This document shows, piece after piece, positions 1-7,361 of a DNA stretch of 8,966 nucleotides (position 1 is its first letter; every line of letters starts with the position of its first letter). The notes below the pieces were generated by a model, which worked only from the letters and a program-made list of their open reading frames with translations, did no database searches and was not told where the DNA came from. The stretch comes from Elusimicrobiota bacterium (GTDB lineage: Bacteria; Omnitrophota; Gorgyraeia; Zapsychrales; Fredricksoniimonadaceae): contig JAAYZZ010000177.1 of assembly GCA_012514595.1 (NCBI GenBank), positions 1 to 8,966 of the forward strand, written 5' to 3'. The translations under genes were made by a program, and so were the position numbers.

Positions 1-1740
1 AAGGTCACAGACCCGAACGCCGTGGTAGAACAGTTCCAGCCGGCCGGTCCCGGTGAACGTCCCGATGACCGCCATCTCGACGTTCTCCCGGTCAAAGATG
101 GCCTTGAAGCGCTCGACCTTCTGTGGCGGGACCGCGAGGACCATCCGCTCCTGCGACTCGGAGATCCAGATCTCGGCATAATCGAGTCCCGCGTACTTGA
201 GCGGCACGGCATCGAGATCGACCCGCGCGCCCAACTCGGCTCCCATCTCGCCGACCGCGCTCGAGAGGCCTCCCGCTCCGCAATCCGTAAGCGCGCTGTA
301 GAGGCCTTCATCACGCGCCTGAAGAAGAACGTCCACGACCTTCTTTTCTTCGATCGGGTTCCCGATCTGGACCGCTCCCGAGGAGACGGTCTCGGATTCG
401 TGGGTCAGTTCCCCCGACGAGAACGTGGCCCCGTGGATCCCGTCGCGGCCCGTGCGTCCGCCGCACACCACAACAAGGTCTCCCTTTCGGGCTGCCTTCT
501 TTTCAAGGCCCCTGGGCAAAAGCCCGACGGTCCCACAAAAAACCAGAGGATTTCCCACATAGTGTTCGTGGAAGCAGACCGCCCCGTTGACCGTCGGGAT
601 CCCCATTTTATTCCCATAATCCCGGACCCCGCTCACAACGCCCTTCATGACCCGCTTGGGATGGAGCGCGCCCTCGGGAAGGTCCTTGAACGAATACTCC
701 GGCGGAGCAAAACAAAAGACATCGGTATTGCAGACAGGCTTCGCGGCCAGCCCCGTGCCCATGATATCGCGGATAACGCCCCCGACCCCCGTATTCGCAC
801 CGCCGAAGGGTTCCAGCGCGGAAGGGTGATTGTGGGTCTCGACCTTGAAACAGATATTGTCCTTGTCATCGAACCTGATGACACCGGCGTTGTCGTGAAA
901 GACCGAAACACACCAGGGCTTGTTGAGAGAGTGCGTCGCCTGGACGATCGTGGACTTGAGAAGATTCGTGATATGTTCCTCGCGGACCTTGCCGTTCTCG
1001 CGCACCCGATAACGGATATCTCCCCGAAAAGTCTTGTGATTGCAATGCTCGCTCCACGTCTGGGCAATGGTCTCCAGCTCCACATCGGTCGGCTCTCGGC
1101 GAAGGGAGGTGAAATATTTCTGGATCGCGCGCATCTCGTTGAGATTCAGGTACAGCTGCCCCTTGCGGCTCAAGGTCATGAGGCCCCGCGCAGAAAGCCC
1201 GCGCATCTTGACCAGGCGGGGCTCTGCGATCTTCGGAGGACGTGCATCCAGAGACATGGGCGCAAAGGACGCCCGCGGATCCCTCGCATGCTGAATGATC
1301 TTGTTGAGAAGCGCCTTGTCCCTGATGACGGCGATCTGTTTCGGCGAGAGGTTCCCCTCGAGGACGAACCGGCGGGCGGTCCGCACCCCTGTGACACCCG
1401 AGATGCCAAGGTCCCGGATGCCTTTCAAGGTAGAGGCCTCTACAGGGTCCATGACGCCCGGGTTGAAAGCGACCTCGATCGTATGAATAGTTCGGCGCTT
1501 GCGGGAGGACGGTGCAGGACGGTCGGTGATCGTGAAGGTCTGCGCCACAGGGTCGGCAAGGAGTTCCCGAGAGATGGTCTCCACCGCCGAACGGGACAAC
1601 TCCCCCTCGATCATAAAGACGGAAATAACGCGAACATGCCGGATGGAGGCGATCCCCAGATCGAGGATATCATGCCGCACGGCCTCGCCGAGAGGATCGA
1701 AAAGGCCGGGTCGTTCTTGTATCTCAACGCGCCAGATCAT
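1..1740 (-). CDS. purL: Phosphoribosylformylglycinamidine synthase with fused PurS-like N-terminus, partial (3' end outside window)
   Basis: This enzyme makes FGAM from FGAR, glutamine and ATP in de novo purine synthesis, in the cytoplasm. The first 580 residues are visible and the frame is open to the left edge. Residues 2-73 resemble PurS (PGLFDPLGEAV, then a -LLADPVAQTF- end). Residues 85-155 repeat the pattern (NPGVMDPVEAS, then LLNKIIQHA). A linker follows, then the synthetase core: TWSEHCNHKT at 228-237, ETHNHPSALEPFGGANTGVG at 301-320, GGRTGRDGIHG at 427-437, GNPIEEKK at 460-467 and DCGAGG at 486-491. These are classic PurL ATP/FGAR-site motifs. The ATG at 1740 is the only sensible start, because an in-frame stop lies just upstream (complement of 1756-1758) and PurS homology begins at once. 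No clear Shine-Dalgarno sequence precedes it. The gene lies 135 bp downstream of purC and is probably in the same operon. Whether a glutaminase (PurQ) is fused or separate cannot be seen here. Confidence 0.95.
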   Translation of the reverse strand, partial: MIWRVEIQERPGLFDPLGEAVRHDILDLGIASIRHVRVISVFMIEGELSRSAVETISRELLADPVAQTFTITDRPAPSSRKRRTIHTIEVAFNPGVMDPVEASTLKGIRDLGISGVTGVRTARRFVLEGNLSPKQIAVIRDKALLNKIIQHARDPRASFAPMSLDARPPKIAEPRLVKMRGLSARGLMTLSRKGQLYLNLNEMRAIQKYFTSLRREPTDVELETIAQTWSEHCNHKTFRGDIRYRVRENGKVREEHITNLLKSTIVQATHSLNKPWCVSVFHDNAGVIRFDDKDNICFKVETHNHPSALEPFGGANTGVGGVIRDIMGTGLAAKPVCNTDVFCFAPPEYSFKDLPEGALHPKRVMKGVVSGVRDYGNKMGIPTVNGAVCFHEHYVGNPLVFCGTVGLLPRGLEKKAARKGDLVVVCGGRTGRDGIHGATFSSGELTHESETVSSGAVQIGNPIEEKKVVDVLLQARDEGLYSALTDCGAGGLSSAVGEMGAELGARVDLDAVPLKYAGLDYAEIWISESQERMVLAVPPQKVERFKAIFDRENVEMAVIGTFTGTGRLELFYHGVRVCDL

Positions 1741-1753
1741 AAAGAAGGGAAAG

Positions 1754-1782
1754 AATTAAAAGGTTAAGAGGTTAAATGTCAA
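1754..1782 (-). promoter_or_regulatory. Weak candidate promoter for purL
   Basis: On the minus strand a perfect TTGACA (complement of 1777-1782) is followed, after 17 bases, by TTAATT (complement of 1754-1759), which matches only three of six -10 consensus bases. The predicted transcript would have a leader of under 10 bases. The TTGACA also belongs to a degenerate repeat, so the match may be fortuitous. Read-through from purC is an equally good explanation of purL expression. Confidence 0.2.
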
Positions 1783-1856
1783 AAGAAGGACAAGAACGCT
1801 GAAGACAGAAAAAAATGTCTAACCCTTCACTTTTGACTCTTTGACCTTTCCCCTTT
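1760..1856. repeat. Intergenic degenerate purine heptads in inverted arrangement
   Basis: The purC-purL spacer has a plus-strand arm of AGGTTAA-like units (1760-1785) and an opposing arm (1817-1856) whose complement reads AAAGGTC, AAAGAGTC, AAAAGTG, AAGGGTT. An exact 8-bp inverted repeat joins the arms: GTCAAAAG at 1778-1785 and CTTTTGAC at 1830-1837. There is no GC-rich stem with a U-tract, so it does not look like an intrinsic terminator. A related block lies at 8396-8479; the two share AAAAGTGAARGG (complement of 1823-1834, and 8401-8412). Confidence 0.5.
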
Positions 1857-1875
1857 CTCAATTTATTACTTTGTG

Positions 1876-2583
1876 TTATTTCTCGGTCACTCTCTTGAGA
1901 ACTTCCTGGTAGCCTTCCTTGATGTTGCCCAGATCATGACGGAAGCGGTCTTTGTCCAGGCGCACGCCCGTCCCCACTTCCCACAAACGGCAGGTATCCG
2001 GAGAGATCTCATCCGCGAGAACGATATCCCCCTTATAACGCCCGAACTCGATCTTGAAATCGATCAGCTCGATGTTCAACGCCAGAAAGAAGGACTTCAA
2101 AAGATCATTGACCTTGAAAGTGATGGCCTTGATCTTATCGAGCTCTTTTTCTGTCGCGATCCCCAGGGCCGTAATATGCGCATCGTTCATCAGAGGATCG
2201 TTGTATTTATCCTCCTTATAGCAGAACTCAAGGATCGGATGATGCAGCGTCCGCCCCTCCTCAACGCCGTAATTGCGGCACAAGGACCCGGCCGCGCGAT
2301 TGCGGATGATGACCTCGACCTTGACGATCTCGACCTTCTTCACCAGCATCTCGCGATCCGACAGGCGCTTCACCAAATGGGTCGGAACGCCATTCGCCTG
2401 CAGGAACTCGAAGATCTTGGAGGAGATCGCATTGTTCATGATCCCCTTGTCCTCGACGGTCCCCTTCTTCTTGGCGTTGAAGGCCGTCGCGTCATCCTTG
2501 AAATACTGGATGACCATATCCGGATCGCCCGTCGCGTAAAGGATCTTGGCCTTCCCCTCGTAAAGTTTTTCCTTCTTTTCCAT
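1876..2583 (-). CDS. purC: Phosphoribosylaminoimidazole-succinocarboxamide (SAICAR) synthetase
   Basis: This enzyme joins aspartate to CAIR with ATP to give SAICAR, in the cytoplasmic de novo purine pathway. The 235-residue length is usual for the single-domain bacterial form. Visible family motifs, in order, are KLYEGKAK at residues 6-13 (ATP site), NNAISSKIFEFL at 50-61, VEVIIRNRAAGSL at 89-101, an EFCYKED-YNDPLMND block at 119-134, IELIDFKIEFGR at 171-182 and GDIVLADEISPDTCRLWE at 185-202. Together these are diagnostic of PurC. A GGGAGA ribosome-binding site lies about 6 bases before the ATG. The start is 30 bases after the purB stop, so the two are almost certainly cotranscribed. The product SAICAR is the direct substrate of the enzyme encoded just upstream (PurB). 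Nothing is missing or truncated. Confidence 0.97.
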   Translation of the reverse strand: MEKKEKLYEGKAKILYATGDPDMVIQYFKDDATAFNAKKKGTVEDKGIMNNAISSKIFEFLQANGVPTHLVKRLSDREMLVKKVEIVKVEVIIRNRAAGSLCRNYGVEEGRTLHHPILEFCYKEDKYNDPLMNDAHITALGIATEKELDKIKAITFKVNDLLKSFFLALNIELIDFKIEFGRYKGDIVLADEISPDTCRLWEVGTGVRLDKDRFRHDLGNIKEGYQEVLKRVTEK

Positions 2584-2613
2584 GGGAGCTCTCCCGGTTC
2601 CTTCGTTATCGCC

Positions 2614-3909
2614 CTATCTGATCCCCACCCTCTTAAAGACATGATCGCGGTGCTTAATGTAATATTTGATATCAAAGCACGCATCGATCTGGTCCTTCGA
2701 AAGATACTTTCGCACCCGACGATCTCGGTGCAGGACATCCCTGAAATTCGTGGTCTCCTGCCAGACCTGCATCGCGCAGCTCTGGATGATCTCATACGCC
2801 TCACTGCGGGCCAAGCCCTTCTTCATGAGCTCCAAAAGCGCTCGCTGGGAATAGATCAGACCGCGCGTTGTCTGCAGGGACGTGATCATGTTCTTCGGAT
2901 AGACCAGAAGCCCGTCCATCAGCGGAATGAACTTGTTGAGCATGTAATCGAGGGCGATCGTGGAGTCCGGAAGGATCACGCGCTCGGCGGAACTGTGGCT
3001 GATATCACGCTCATGCCAGAGGGCGATGTTATCAAGCCCGATCTGCGCGTTGGCCTTGAGGATGCGCGACAGCCCCGAGATCCTCTCGCAGGTCACCGGA
3101 TTGCGCTTATGCGGCATGGCCGAAGATCCGATCTGCCCCTTGAAAAAAGGCTCCTCGACCTCGAGGACCTCGGTCTTCTGCAAAAGCCGGATCTCGGTCG
3201 CGAACTTGTTGAGGGAGGCACCGACCAGGGCCAGGACGTTCAGATAATTGGCGTGATGATCGCGCTGGATGACCTGGGTCGCGATATTGGCCGGGCGGAG
3301 CTTCAATTTCTCGCAGACGTACTCTTCCACGAAAGGATCGATGTTGGCATAGGTCCCGACCGCGCCTGAGAGCTTGCCGATGCGCATATCCTCGGCCGCC
3401 GCTTCCAGCCTCTTAAGGTTCCTGGCCATCTCATCATACCAGAGCGCGATCTTGAGCCCAAAGGTCATGGGCTCGGCATGAACACCGTGGGTCCGCGCGA
3501 TGCAAACCGTATCCTTGTACTTCTTGGCCTTGGTCTTCAAAATGGCCAGAAGCTTCTTTGTGTCGTTAATAAGAATATCAGAGGCCTCGACGCACTGGAC
3601 CGAAAGAGAGGTGTCCAGAAGGTCAGAAGAGGTCATCCCCATATGAAGATACTGGGCCTCAGGCCCAAGCTGCTCGCCAACATTGTGGATGAAGGCCACC
3701 ACATCATGTTTGGTCCGCTCTTCGATGCGCTTGACCTCATCAAGATCGAACTTCGCATTCTTGCGGATCTTCTCCATCGCGGCCTTGGGAATTTTCCCGA
3801 GCTGGCACATGGCCTCGCAGGCGAGAACTTCGATCTGCAGCATGATCTCAAGCTTGCGCTGTTCCGACCAGATCCGTCCCATCTTCGATAAGGTATACCT
3901 GTCAATCAT
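2614..3909 (-). CDS. purB: Adenylosuccinate lyase
   Basis: This lyase eliminates fumarate twice in purine synthesis: from SAICAR to give AICAR, and from adenylosuccinate to give AMP. It belongs to the fumarase/aspartase superfamily and the family works as a homotetramer. At 431 residues it matches the Bacillus/Thermotoga-type short form. Visible catalytic features are KHDV with His68, MGMTSSDLLDT at 90-100, RTHGVHAEP with His141, and the superfamily signature SSAMPHKRNP at 262-271 on the flexible Ser loop. His68 and His141 even fall at the residue numbers known for the B. subtilis enzyme. An AGAGGAG ribosome-binding site lies 6 bases before the ATG. It is the first gene of the purB-purC-purL set, insulated from the upstream gene by an intrinsic terminator at 3954-3986. 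AT-rich sequence (TATTAT, TATATA) just upstream could hold the -10, but I see no good -35. Confidence 0.97.
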   Translation of the reverse strand: MIDRYTLSKMGRIWSEQRKLEIMLQIEVLACEAMCQLGKIPKAAMEKIRKNAKFDLDEVKRIEERTKHDVVAFIHNVGEQLGPEAQYLHMGMTSSDLLDTSLSVQCVEASDILINDTKKLLAILKTKAKKYKDTVCIARTHGVHAEPMTFGLKIALWYDEMARNLKRLEAAAEDMRIGKLSGAVGTYANIDPFVEEYVCEKLKLRPANIATQVIQRDHHANYLNVLALVGASLNKFATEIRLLQKTEVLEVEEPFFKGQIGSSAMPHKRNPVTCERISGLSRILKANAQIGLDNIALWHERDISHSSAERVILPDSTIALDYMLNKFIPLMDGLLVYPKNMITSLQTTRGLIYSQRALLELMKKGLARSEAYEIIQSCAMQVWQETTNFRDVLHRDRRVRKYLSKDQIDACFDIKYYIKHRDHVFKRVGIR

Positions 3910-3953
3910 AACGATCTCCTCTTATATAATATTGATATAGGAACGGGTGACGT

Positions 3954-3986
3954 AAAAAAGAGGCCTTAATATAACAAAAGGCCTCT
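3954..3986 (-). terminator. Intrinsic terminator downstream of the DUF2059-like gene
   Basis: Perfect 9-bp inverted repeat AGAGGCCTT (3959-3967) / AAGGCCTCT (3978-3986) with a 10-base loop. On the minus strand it is followed directly by six T residues (complement of 3954-3959). It lies 73 bases after the stop of the minus-strand gene ending at 4060 and before purB, so it separates the two transcription units. Confidence 0.85.
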
Positions 3987-4059
3987 GGAAAAGCAAACAA
4001 AATATATCTTCAGGAACATAAAGTTATGATATGCAACAACTTACGTCCATCCCTCCCGC

Positions 4060-4725
4060 CTATTTAGCGGAGCCTGGACGAAAATTCTTGAGGTCATCCG
4101 ACATGTGTGTCTCGAAATATTTCGTGGTCACCCCGATACTGTCGCGCATAATTTGGGGCAGGCCCTCTGTAAGCTTTTTTCCTGAGACGGAATCATAGAA
4201 CCCCACGTAAGCCTTGACATCCTCAAGAGTAAAATATTTGTGGTACAGGGGCACCAATTCGTTGAGAAGGTCATCGACATTGATCGAATTCCGGAACTCC
4301 TGGGCCTTGTCTTCAGGAAGTTCCTTGAGCATGAGGCTGAAATTCCTCTCCATCGCGGCCTTGGTCCCGATCACATCAATGAACCGCAGGATCAGACCCC
4401 GTTTCTCATCCGTGAGCGCGCTGGAATCCACCAGGGTCTGGAGTTCCTCCTTGGCCTGATCCCCAGTGACCGGGGCCGGCTCCTCGGGCGGGATATACGC
4501 CTGAACCCCCATCAGGGCCGCGGCCTCATCATCCCCCTCGATGCTCCTGATCTCCGATCTGAAATACGTGACCGAAACGCCCCCGATATCGATCTTGACA
4601 GAATCGGCGGACCTCTCGACGACCGTTCCTTCCACATCAACCCCGCTATTGAGATGCACAATGGCCGCGAACGCCGGCAGGACGCCCCACAGGACCATCA
4701 GGACCGCGAAAAAGATCTTCTTCAT
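4060..4725 (-). CDS. Secreted DUF2059-type protein with an N-terminal small beta-barrel-like segment
   Basis: The function is unknown. The 221-residue product begins with a clear signal peptide: KK, a hydrophobic stretch at residues 4-17, and a cleavage-like AFA-A at 18-21. It therefore acts in the periplasm or outside the cell. No lipobox cysteine is present. Residues 22-63 (HLNSGVDVEGTVVERSADSV, then a VTYFRSEIRSI end) look like a short SH3/Sm-like beta segment of the kind often placed after signal peptides. An acidic, proline-rich linker follows at 64-90. Residues 95-205 are alpha-helical and include LVPLYHKYFTLEDVKAYVGFYDS (split as 157-166 and 167-179) and SGKKLTEGLPQIM, the pattern of DUF2059 (PF09832), where FT-E and FY-S--G-K--E--P are conserved. 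GGGAGG lies 6 bases before the ATG. It is monocistronic, between a good promoter and a terminator, and divergent from the prenyl synthase gene. Confidence 0.8.
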   Translation of the reverse strand: MKKIFFAVLMVLWGVLPAFAAIVHLNSGVDVEGTVVERSADSVKIDIGGVSVTYFRSEIRSIEGDDEAAALMGVQAYIPPEEPAPVTGDQAKEELQTLVDSSALTDEKRGLILRFIDVIGTKAAMERNFSLMLKELPEDKAQEFRNSINVDDLLNELVPLYHKYFTLEDVKAYVGFYDSVSGKKLTEGLPQIMRDSIGVTTKYFETHMSDDLKNFRPGSAK

Positions 4726-4748
4726 AACCGCCTCCCTAGTTTTTTCTG

Positions 4749-4776
4749 ATTGTAAGCCTTTTCATCGAGCGGTCAA
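4749..4776 (-). promoter_or_regulatory. Sigma-70-like promoter of the DUF2059-type gene
   Basis: On the minus strand TTGACC (complement of 4771-4776) is separated by 16 bases from TACAAT (complement of 4749-4754), giving 5/6 matches in each hexamer. Transcription would begin near 4742, leaving a short leader with a GGGAGG site before the ATG at 4725. Confidence 0.6.
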
Positions 4777-4854
4777 TGATAATCCCGACTTCAAAGAATT
4801 TTCGACCAGATAAAGGCATAGATTTTTGGAAACGCCCGTGATACGATAACGCCC

Positions 4855-5928
4855 ATGTTGTCAGCTCTCCGACAAGAGATCGACCGTTCCTTGGGATCAT
4901 TCCTGACCAGGGTCCGCAAGGAATACCGCCTGCATCTCGTGGACCCTATTCTCTACGCCACGATCCGGGAGTTCTCCCTGCGAAAGGGAAAAAGGATCCG
5001 CCCTCTTCTGTTCCTCTTGAGCTACCTCGGCTACTCGCCGAAAGGACGACGCCCGACACGCTCCCTCTATGAGGCCTCCACCTGCATCGAATTTCTTCAC
5101 AACTTCATGCTGATCCATGACGACATCATCGACCGCTCGGATCTTCGTCGCGGTCGCCCCACGGTCCACAAGATCCTGGAAAGAACGGCCGCCTCCCCGG
5201 ACCCGGCGCGGCTCGGAATGGACCTGGCCATCATTGCCGGCGACATCGTCTATGCGCTGGCGATCGATGCCTTTCTCTCGATCGACGAGGATCTGCAGCG
5301 AAAAGAACGCGCGCTCAAATATTTCATCCAGACCGCCGCCTTCACGGCCATGGGCGAGTTCATCGATACGGTCAAAGGCGGAGAGCCGCTCGAAAAAACA
5401 ACGGAAAAGGATGTCTTTCTCAACTATTCGCTCAAGACCGCACGCTACACCTTCGACTGTCCGCTGGTGACCGGCGCGATCCTCGCGGGGGCCCGGGAGA
5501 AGGAGATCCGCGCACTCGCCCGCATGGGCCTCTTGACGGGACAGGCCTTCCAGATCCAGGACGACATCATCGGGATCTTCGCGACAGAACGGTCGATCGG
5601 AAAATCCATCCTGAGCGACCTCGAAGAAAAGAAAAAAACCCTCCTGATGACCCATGCCTACCGGACGCTCAAAGGAAAAAAGAGAGACCTCTTCCTCAAA
5701 ACCTTCAACAAGCCCCAAAAGAGCCTTCGGGATCTCAAGGTCATGCGCACCATCCTCTCCGAATCCGGAAGCCTGGACTACGCGCTGAAGGCCCTCAACA
5801 CCCGCGTGACCCAAGCGAAAAAGATCCTGGGATCCCTGACGATGCAGAAGACCTGCCGGGAACAGATCGAGACCGCGATCTTCCATCTCTTCCAACAGGC
5901 GGAAGATATCGGGAAACAATATCCCTAG
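4855..5928 (+). CDS. Polyprenyl diphosphate synthase (short-chain, FPP/GGPP-type)
   Basis: This enzyme condenses isopentenyl diphosphate with an allylic diphosphate to make a prenyl diphosphate for isoprenoid lipids or quinones. The 357-residue protein has the full trans-prenyltransferase set: GKRIRP at 45-50 (IPP binding), the first Asp-rich motif D89-D90-I-I-D93 followed by LRRGRPTVH, SLKTARYT at 192-199, FQIQDDIIG at 232-240 with the second motif D236-D237, and GKSILSDLEEKKKTLL at 249-264. Phe84, five residues before the first Asp, is a bulky chain-length-limiting position, so a C15-C20 product is inferred. The C-terminal part (about 285-357) is helical and weakly conserved. The ATG has no visible Shine-Dalgarno sequence and I see no convincing promoter in the 129-bp divergent spacer. 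No in-frame start further upstream fits. It converges on hemW with the stop codons overlapping. Confidence 0.93.
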   Translation: MLSALRQEIDRSLGSFLTRVRKEYRLHLVDPILYATIREFSLRKGKRIRPLLFLLSYLGYSPKGRRPTRSLYEASTCIEFLHNFMLIHDDIIDRSDLRRGRPTVHKILERTAASPDPARLGMDLAIIAGDIVYALAIDAFLSIDEDLQRKERALKYFIQTAAFTAMGEFIDTVKGGEPLEKTTEKDVFLNYSLKTARYTFDCPLVTGAILAGAREKEIRALARMGLLTGQAFQIQDDIIGIFATERSIGKSILSDLEEKKKTLLMTHAYRTLKGKKRDLFLKTFNKPQKSLRDLKVMRTILSESGSLDYALKALNTRVTQAKKILGSLTMQKTCREQIETAIFHLFQQAEDIGKQYP

Positions 5929-7118
5929 ACCAGCCGCGCCGAGATCTCGTCCAGGACCCGGCGCCCCCTAACGGTCGTCCGGATCCTGTCCCCGGCCTCC
6001 TCGAGAAACCCCATCTCGACAAAAGACTCGATCGCTTCGATCTTTTCACCGGAAAGTTCGGTCCCGAAACGGGACCGCAGCTCTTCGAGAGAAACACCCC
6101 GGTTCATCCGGAGACCAAAAAGAAAGGCCTCGACCATCTTCTCCGCCGGAGGAAGCTCCTCCCCTCCCGCCTCCGCCGTCCCCCGATCCCGGACCGCCTC
6201 AAGATAGGAAAAGAGGGTTTCCGCATTCCAGGAACGGCGCCCCCTGACGTGAGAATGCGCCGCCATCCCCAACCCCAGATACTCGCCGCCCTCCCAGTAA
6301 TTAATGTTGTGACGCGATTCGTATCCAGGCCGGGAGAAATTACTGATCTCATACTGCAAAAGCCCCGCTGTCCGCGCAGTCTCAACGACCGCATCGTCGA
6401 GAGAAGGATCCTCCTCAAGATATCCCCGCTGTCCGCGCGCGAAGAGCAGGCTCCTTTCCTCAATGGTGAGCTGGTAGACGGACAAATGGTCCGGATGAAG
6501 AGCCAGGACCTCGCGCATGTCTCGGGCCAGCTCCTCGGACCGCTGCCCGGGAAAACCGTACATCACATCCACACTGACATTAGAGAATCCGGCCGTACGC
6601 AGGATTTCAAAGGCCGTGATCGCATCTTCCCGCCGATGCGCCCGGTCAAGATACAAAAGCCGTTCCGCATTGAGCGACTGGATACCGAGGCTCGCACGCG
6701 TCACGCCCAAACCGCGCAGCAGACGCGCTTTGGGAAGCGTCACGCTCTCGGGATTGAACTCCCAGGTGACCTCTGCGCCCCCTCCGACGGAGAACTTGCC
6801 GACGGTCCTCTCCCACAAGAGAACCGCCTCTTCTTCGGAAAGACATGAAGGCGTCCCACCCCCGACGTAGACGCTCCCAAGGATATCAGCAACAGGACGC
6901 GCATCGGCTTCGCGCCCCAAAGCGTCCAGATACTCCCGCACACGATGCGTTTGATTGACCGCGATCGCGAAAGAACAGAAATGACATTTGCGCGCGCAGA
7001 AAGGAATGTGAAGATAAAGAGCCCTCACAAAAGATTTTTGTTCGGAATTATACTTTTTTTCCATTGCGAAGATCTCTTTCTTCTTGAAAATATTCTTTCC
7101 CGACGGGAAATGGAACAT
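5925..7118 (-). CDS. hemW: HemW-like radical SAM protein (coproporphyrinogen III oxidase-like)
   Basis: HemW is a radical-SAM relative of HemN. Family members bind heme and act as heme chaperones; many are misannotated as coproporphyrinogen oxidases. The cluster motif is C41-ARK-C45-HF-C48-SF (CX3CX2C), preceded by ALYLHIPF. Further family motifs are VYVGGGTPS, EFNPESVT, RASLGIQS, DVMYGFPGQ, LSVYQLTIE, YEISNFSRPGYESRHNINYW and YLGLGMAAHS. A HemN_C-like wing follows at about 320-397. CHFCSF without the extra cysteine of HemN (CxxCxC) points to HemW. Two starts are possible: ATG 7118, which adds 18 residues (HFPSGKNIFKKK) without homology, and ATG 7064 (MEKKYNSEQK), which gives 379 residues, the usual HemW length. 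The latter has AAAGAGA upstream and is my preferred start. The stop codon overlaps that of the prenyl synthase. Confidence 0.9.
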   Translation of the reverse strand: MFHFPSGKNIFKKKEIFAMEKKYNSEQKSFVRALYLHIPFCARKCHFCSFAIAVNQTHRVREYLDALGREADARPVADILGSVYVGGGTPSCLSEEEAVLLWERTVGKFSVGGGAEVTWEFNPESVTLPKARLLRGLGVTRASLGIQSLNAERLLYLDRAHRREDAITAFEILRTAGFSNVSVDVMYGFPGQRSEELARDMREVLALHPDHLSVYQLTIEERSLLFARGQRGYLEEDPSLDDAVVETARTAGLLQYEISNFSRPGYESRHNINYWEGGEYLGLGMAAHSHVRGRRSWNAETLFSYLEAVRDRGTAEAGGEELPPAEKMVEAFLFGLRMNRGVSLEELRSRFGTELSGEKIEAIESFVEMGFLEEAGDRIRTTVRGRRVLDEISARLV

Positions 7119-7157
7119 CTCATCACGAAATCATCATCAAATTTCTATAAATATTTT

Positions 7158-7185
7158 TTGCATCGTCCCGCATGCATGCTATTAT
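7158..7185 (+). promoter_or_regulatory. Sigma-70-like promoter of lysine-rich micro-gene 1
   Basis: TTGCAT (7158-7163), a 16-base spacer, and TATTAT (7180-7185). The start point would be near 7192, about 37 bases before the ATG at 7229. The spacer ends in a perfect 10-bp palindrome, GCATGCATGC (7170-7179), which could be an operator. Confidence 0.55.
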
Positions 7186-7211
7186 ACGAACAAAGGTTAA
7201 CATTTCTTCAA
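7181..7211 (-). promoter_or_regulatory. Candidate hemW promoter overlapping the micro-gene promoter
   Basis: On the minus strand there is a perfect TATAAT (complement of 7181-7186). The only -35-like hexamer is TTGAAG (complement of 7206-7211), at a rather long 19-base spacing. The -10 shares its bases with the plus-strand TATTAT, so the two promoters could not be occupied at once. Confidence 0.35.
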
Positions 7212-7228
7212 GAAAGGAGATGAAACCG

Positions 7229-7294
7229 ATGGCTACAAAGAAAAAGGCGAAGAAGAAGGTCGCAAAGAAAGTCGCAAAGAAGAAGAAGAAATAA
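7229..7294 (+). CDS. Lysine-rich micro-protein 1 (21 aa, unidentified)
   Basis: This 22-codon reading frame encodes MATKKKAKKK followed by VAKKVAKKKKK. The peptide is 14 Lys of 21 residues, the rest Ala, Val, Thr and Met, with no acidic residue. It resembles the lysine/alanine tail of histone-H1-like bacterial proteins, but is too short for any domain, and no function can be assigned. Expression signals are complete: a promoter at 7158-7185, an AGAAAGGAGA site at 7211-7220 and a strong terminator at 7313-7348. An in-frame ATG at 7220 overlaps the ribosome-binding site, so ATG 7229, with about 9-base spacing, is the better start. The neighbouring micro-gene at 7397 encodes a close paralogue, and most differences between them are silent, which supports real translation. 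Plausible roles (inference) are nucleic-acid binding or compaction, polyanion neutralisation, or a ribosome-slowing leader. Confidence 0.7.
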   Translation: MATKKKAKKKVAKKVAKKKKK

Positions 7295-7312
7295 CCTTCT
7301 TTGCTCACCATT

Positions 7313-7348
7313 GAAAAACCCCCTGTTGGAATCGACCGGGGGTTTTTC
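7313..7348 (+). terminator. Intrinsic terminator after micro-gene 1
   Basis: GAAAAACCCCC (7313-7323) pairs with GGGGGTTTTTC (7338-7348) in an 11-bp stem. The stem can extend inward by GTT/GAC beyond one mismatch. A T-tract follows the GC part directly. The A-tract on the other side makes it formally bidirectional. Confidence 0.85.
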
Positions 7349-7361
7349 ATTAGAACCAACG

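Noticed and set aside
22..1767. Plus-strand open frame of 581 codons
   Set aside because: It is antisense to purL, whose minus-strand frame has clear PurS and PurL motifs. The plus-strand product has no recognisable domain and is Arg/Asp-rich, as expected from a shadow frame.
1786..1830. Possible terminator between purC and purL
   Set aside because: The stretch of A residues and the weak 8-bp inverted repeat do not form a GC-rich stem followed by a T-tract on the minus strand.
1873..3369. Plus-strand open frame of 498 codons
   Set aside because: It lies antisense across purC and most of purB, has no ribosome-binding site, and shows no homology-like motifs.
4897..5919. Minus-strand open frame of 340 codons
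   Set aside because: It is fully antisense to the prenyl synthase, whose Asp-rich motifs leave no doubt about the coding strand.
7220..7294. Earlier in-frame ATG for micro-gene 1
   Set aside because: It would give 24 residues, equal to micro-protein 2, but the ATG directly abuts the AGGAG site with no spacing. ATG 7229 has correct spacing and the same MA start as its paralogue.
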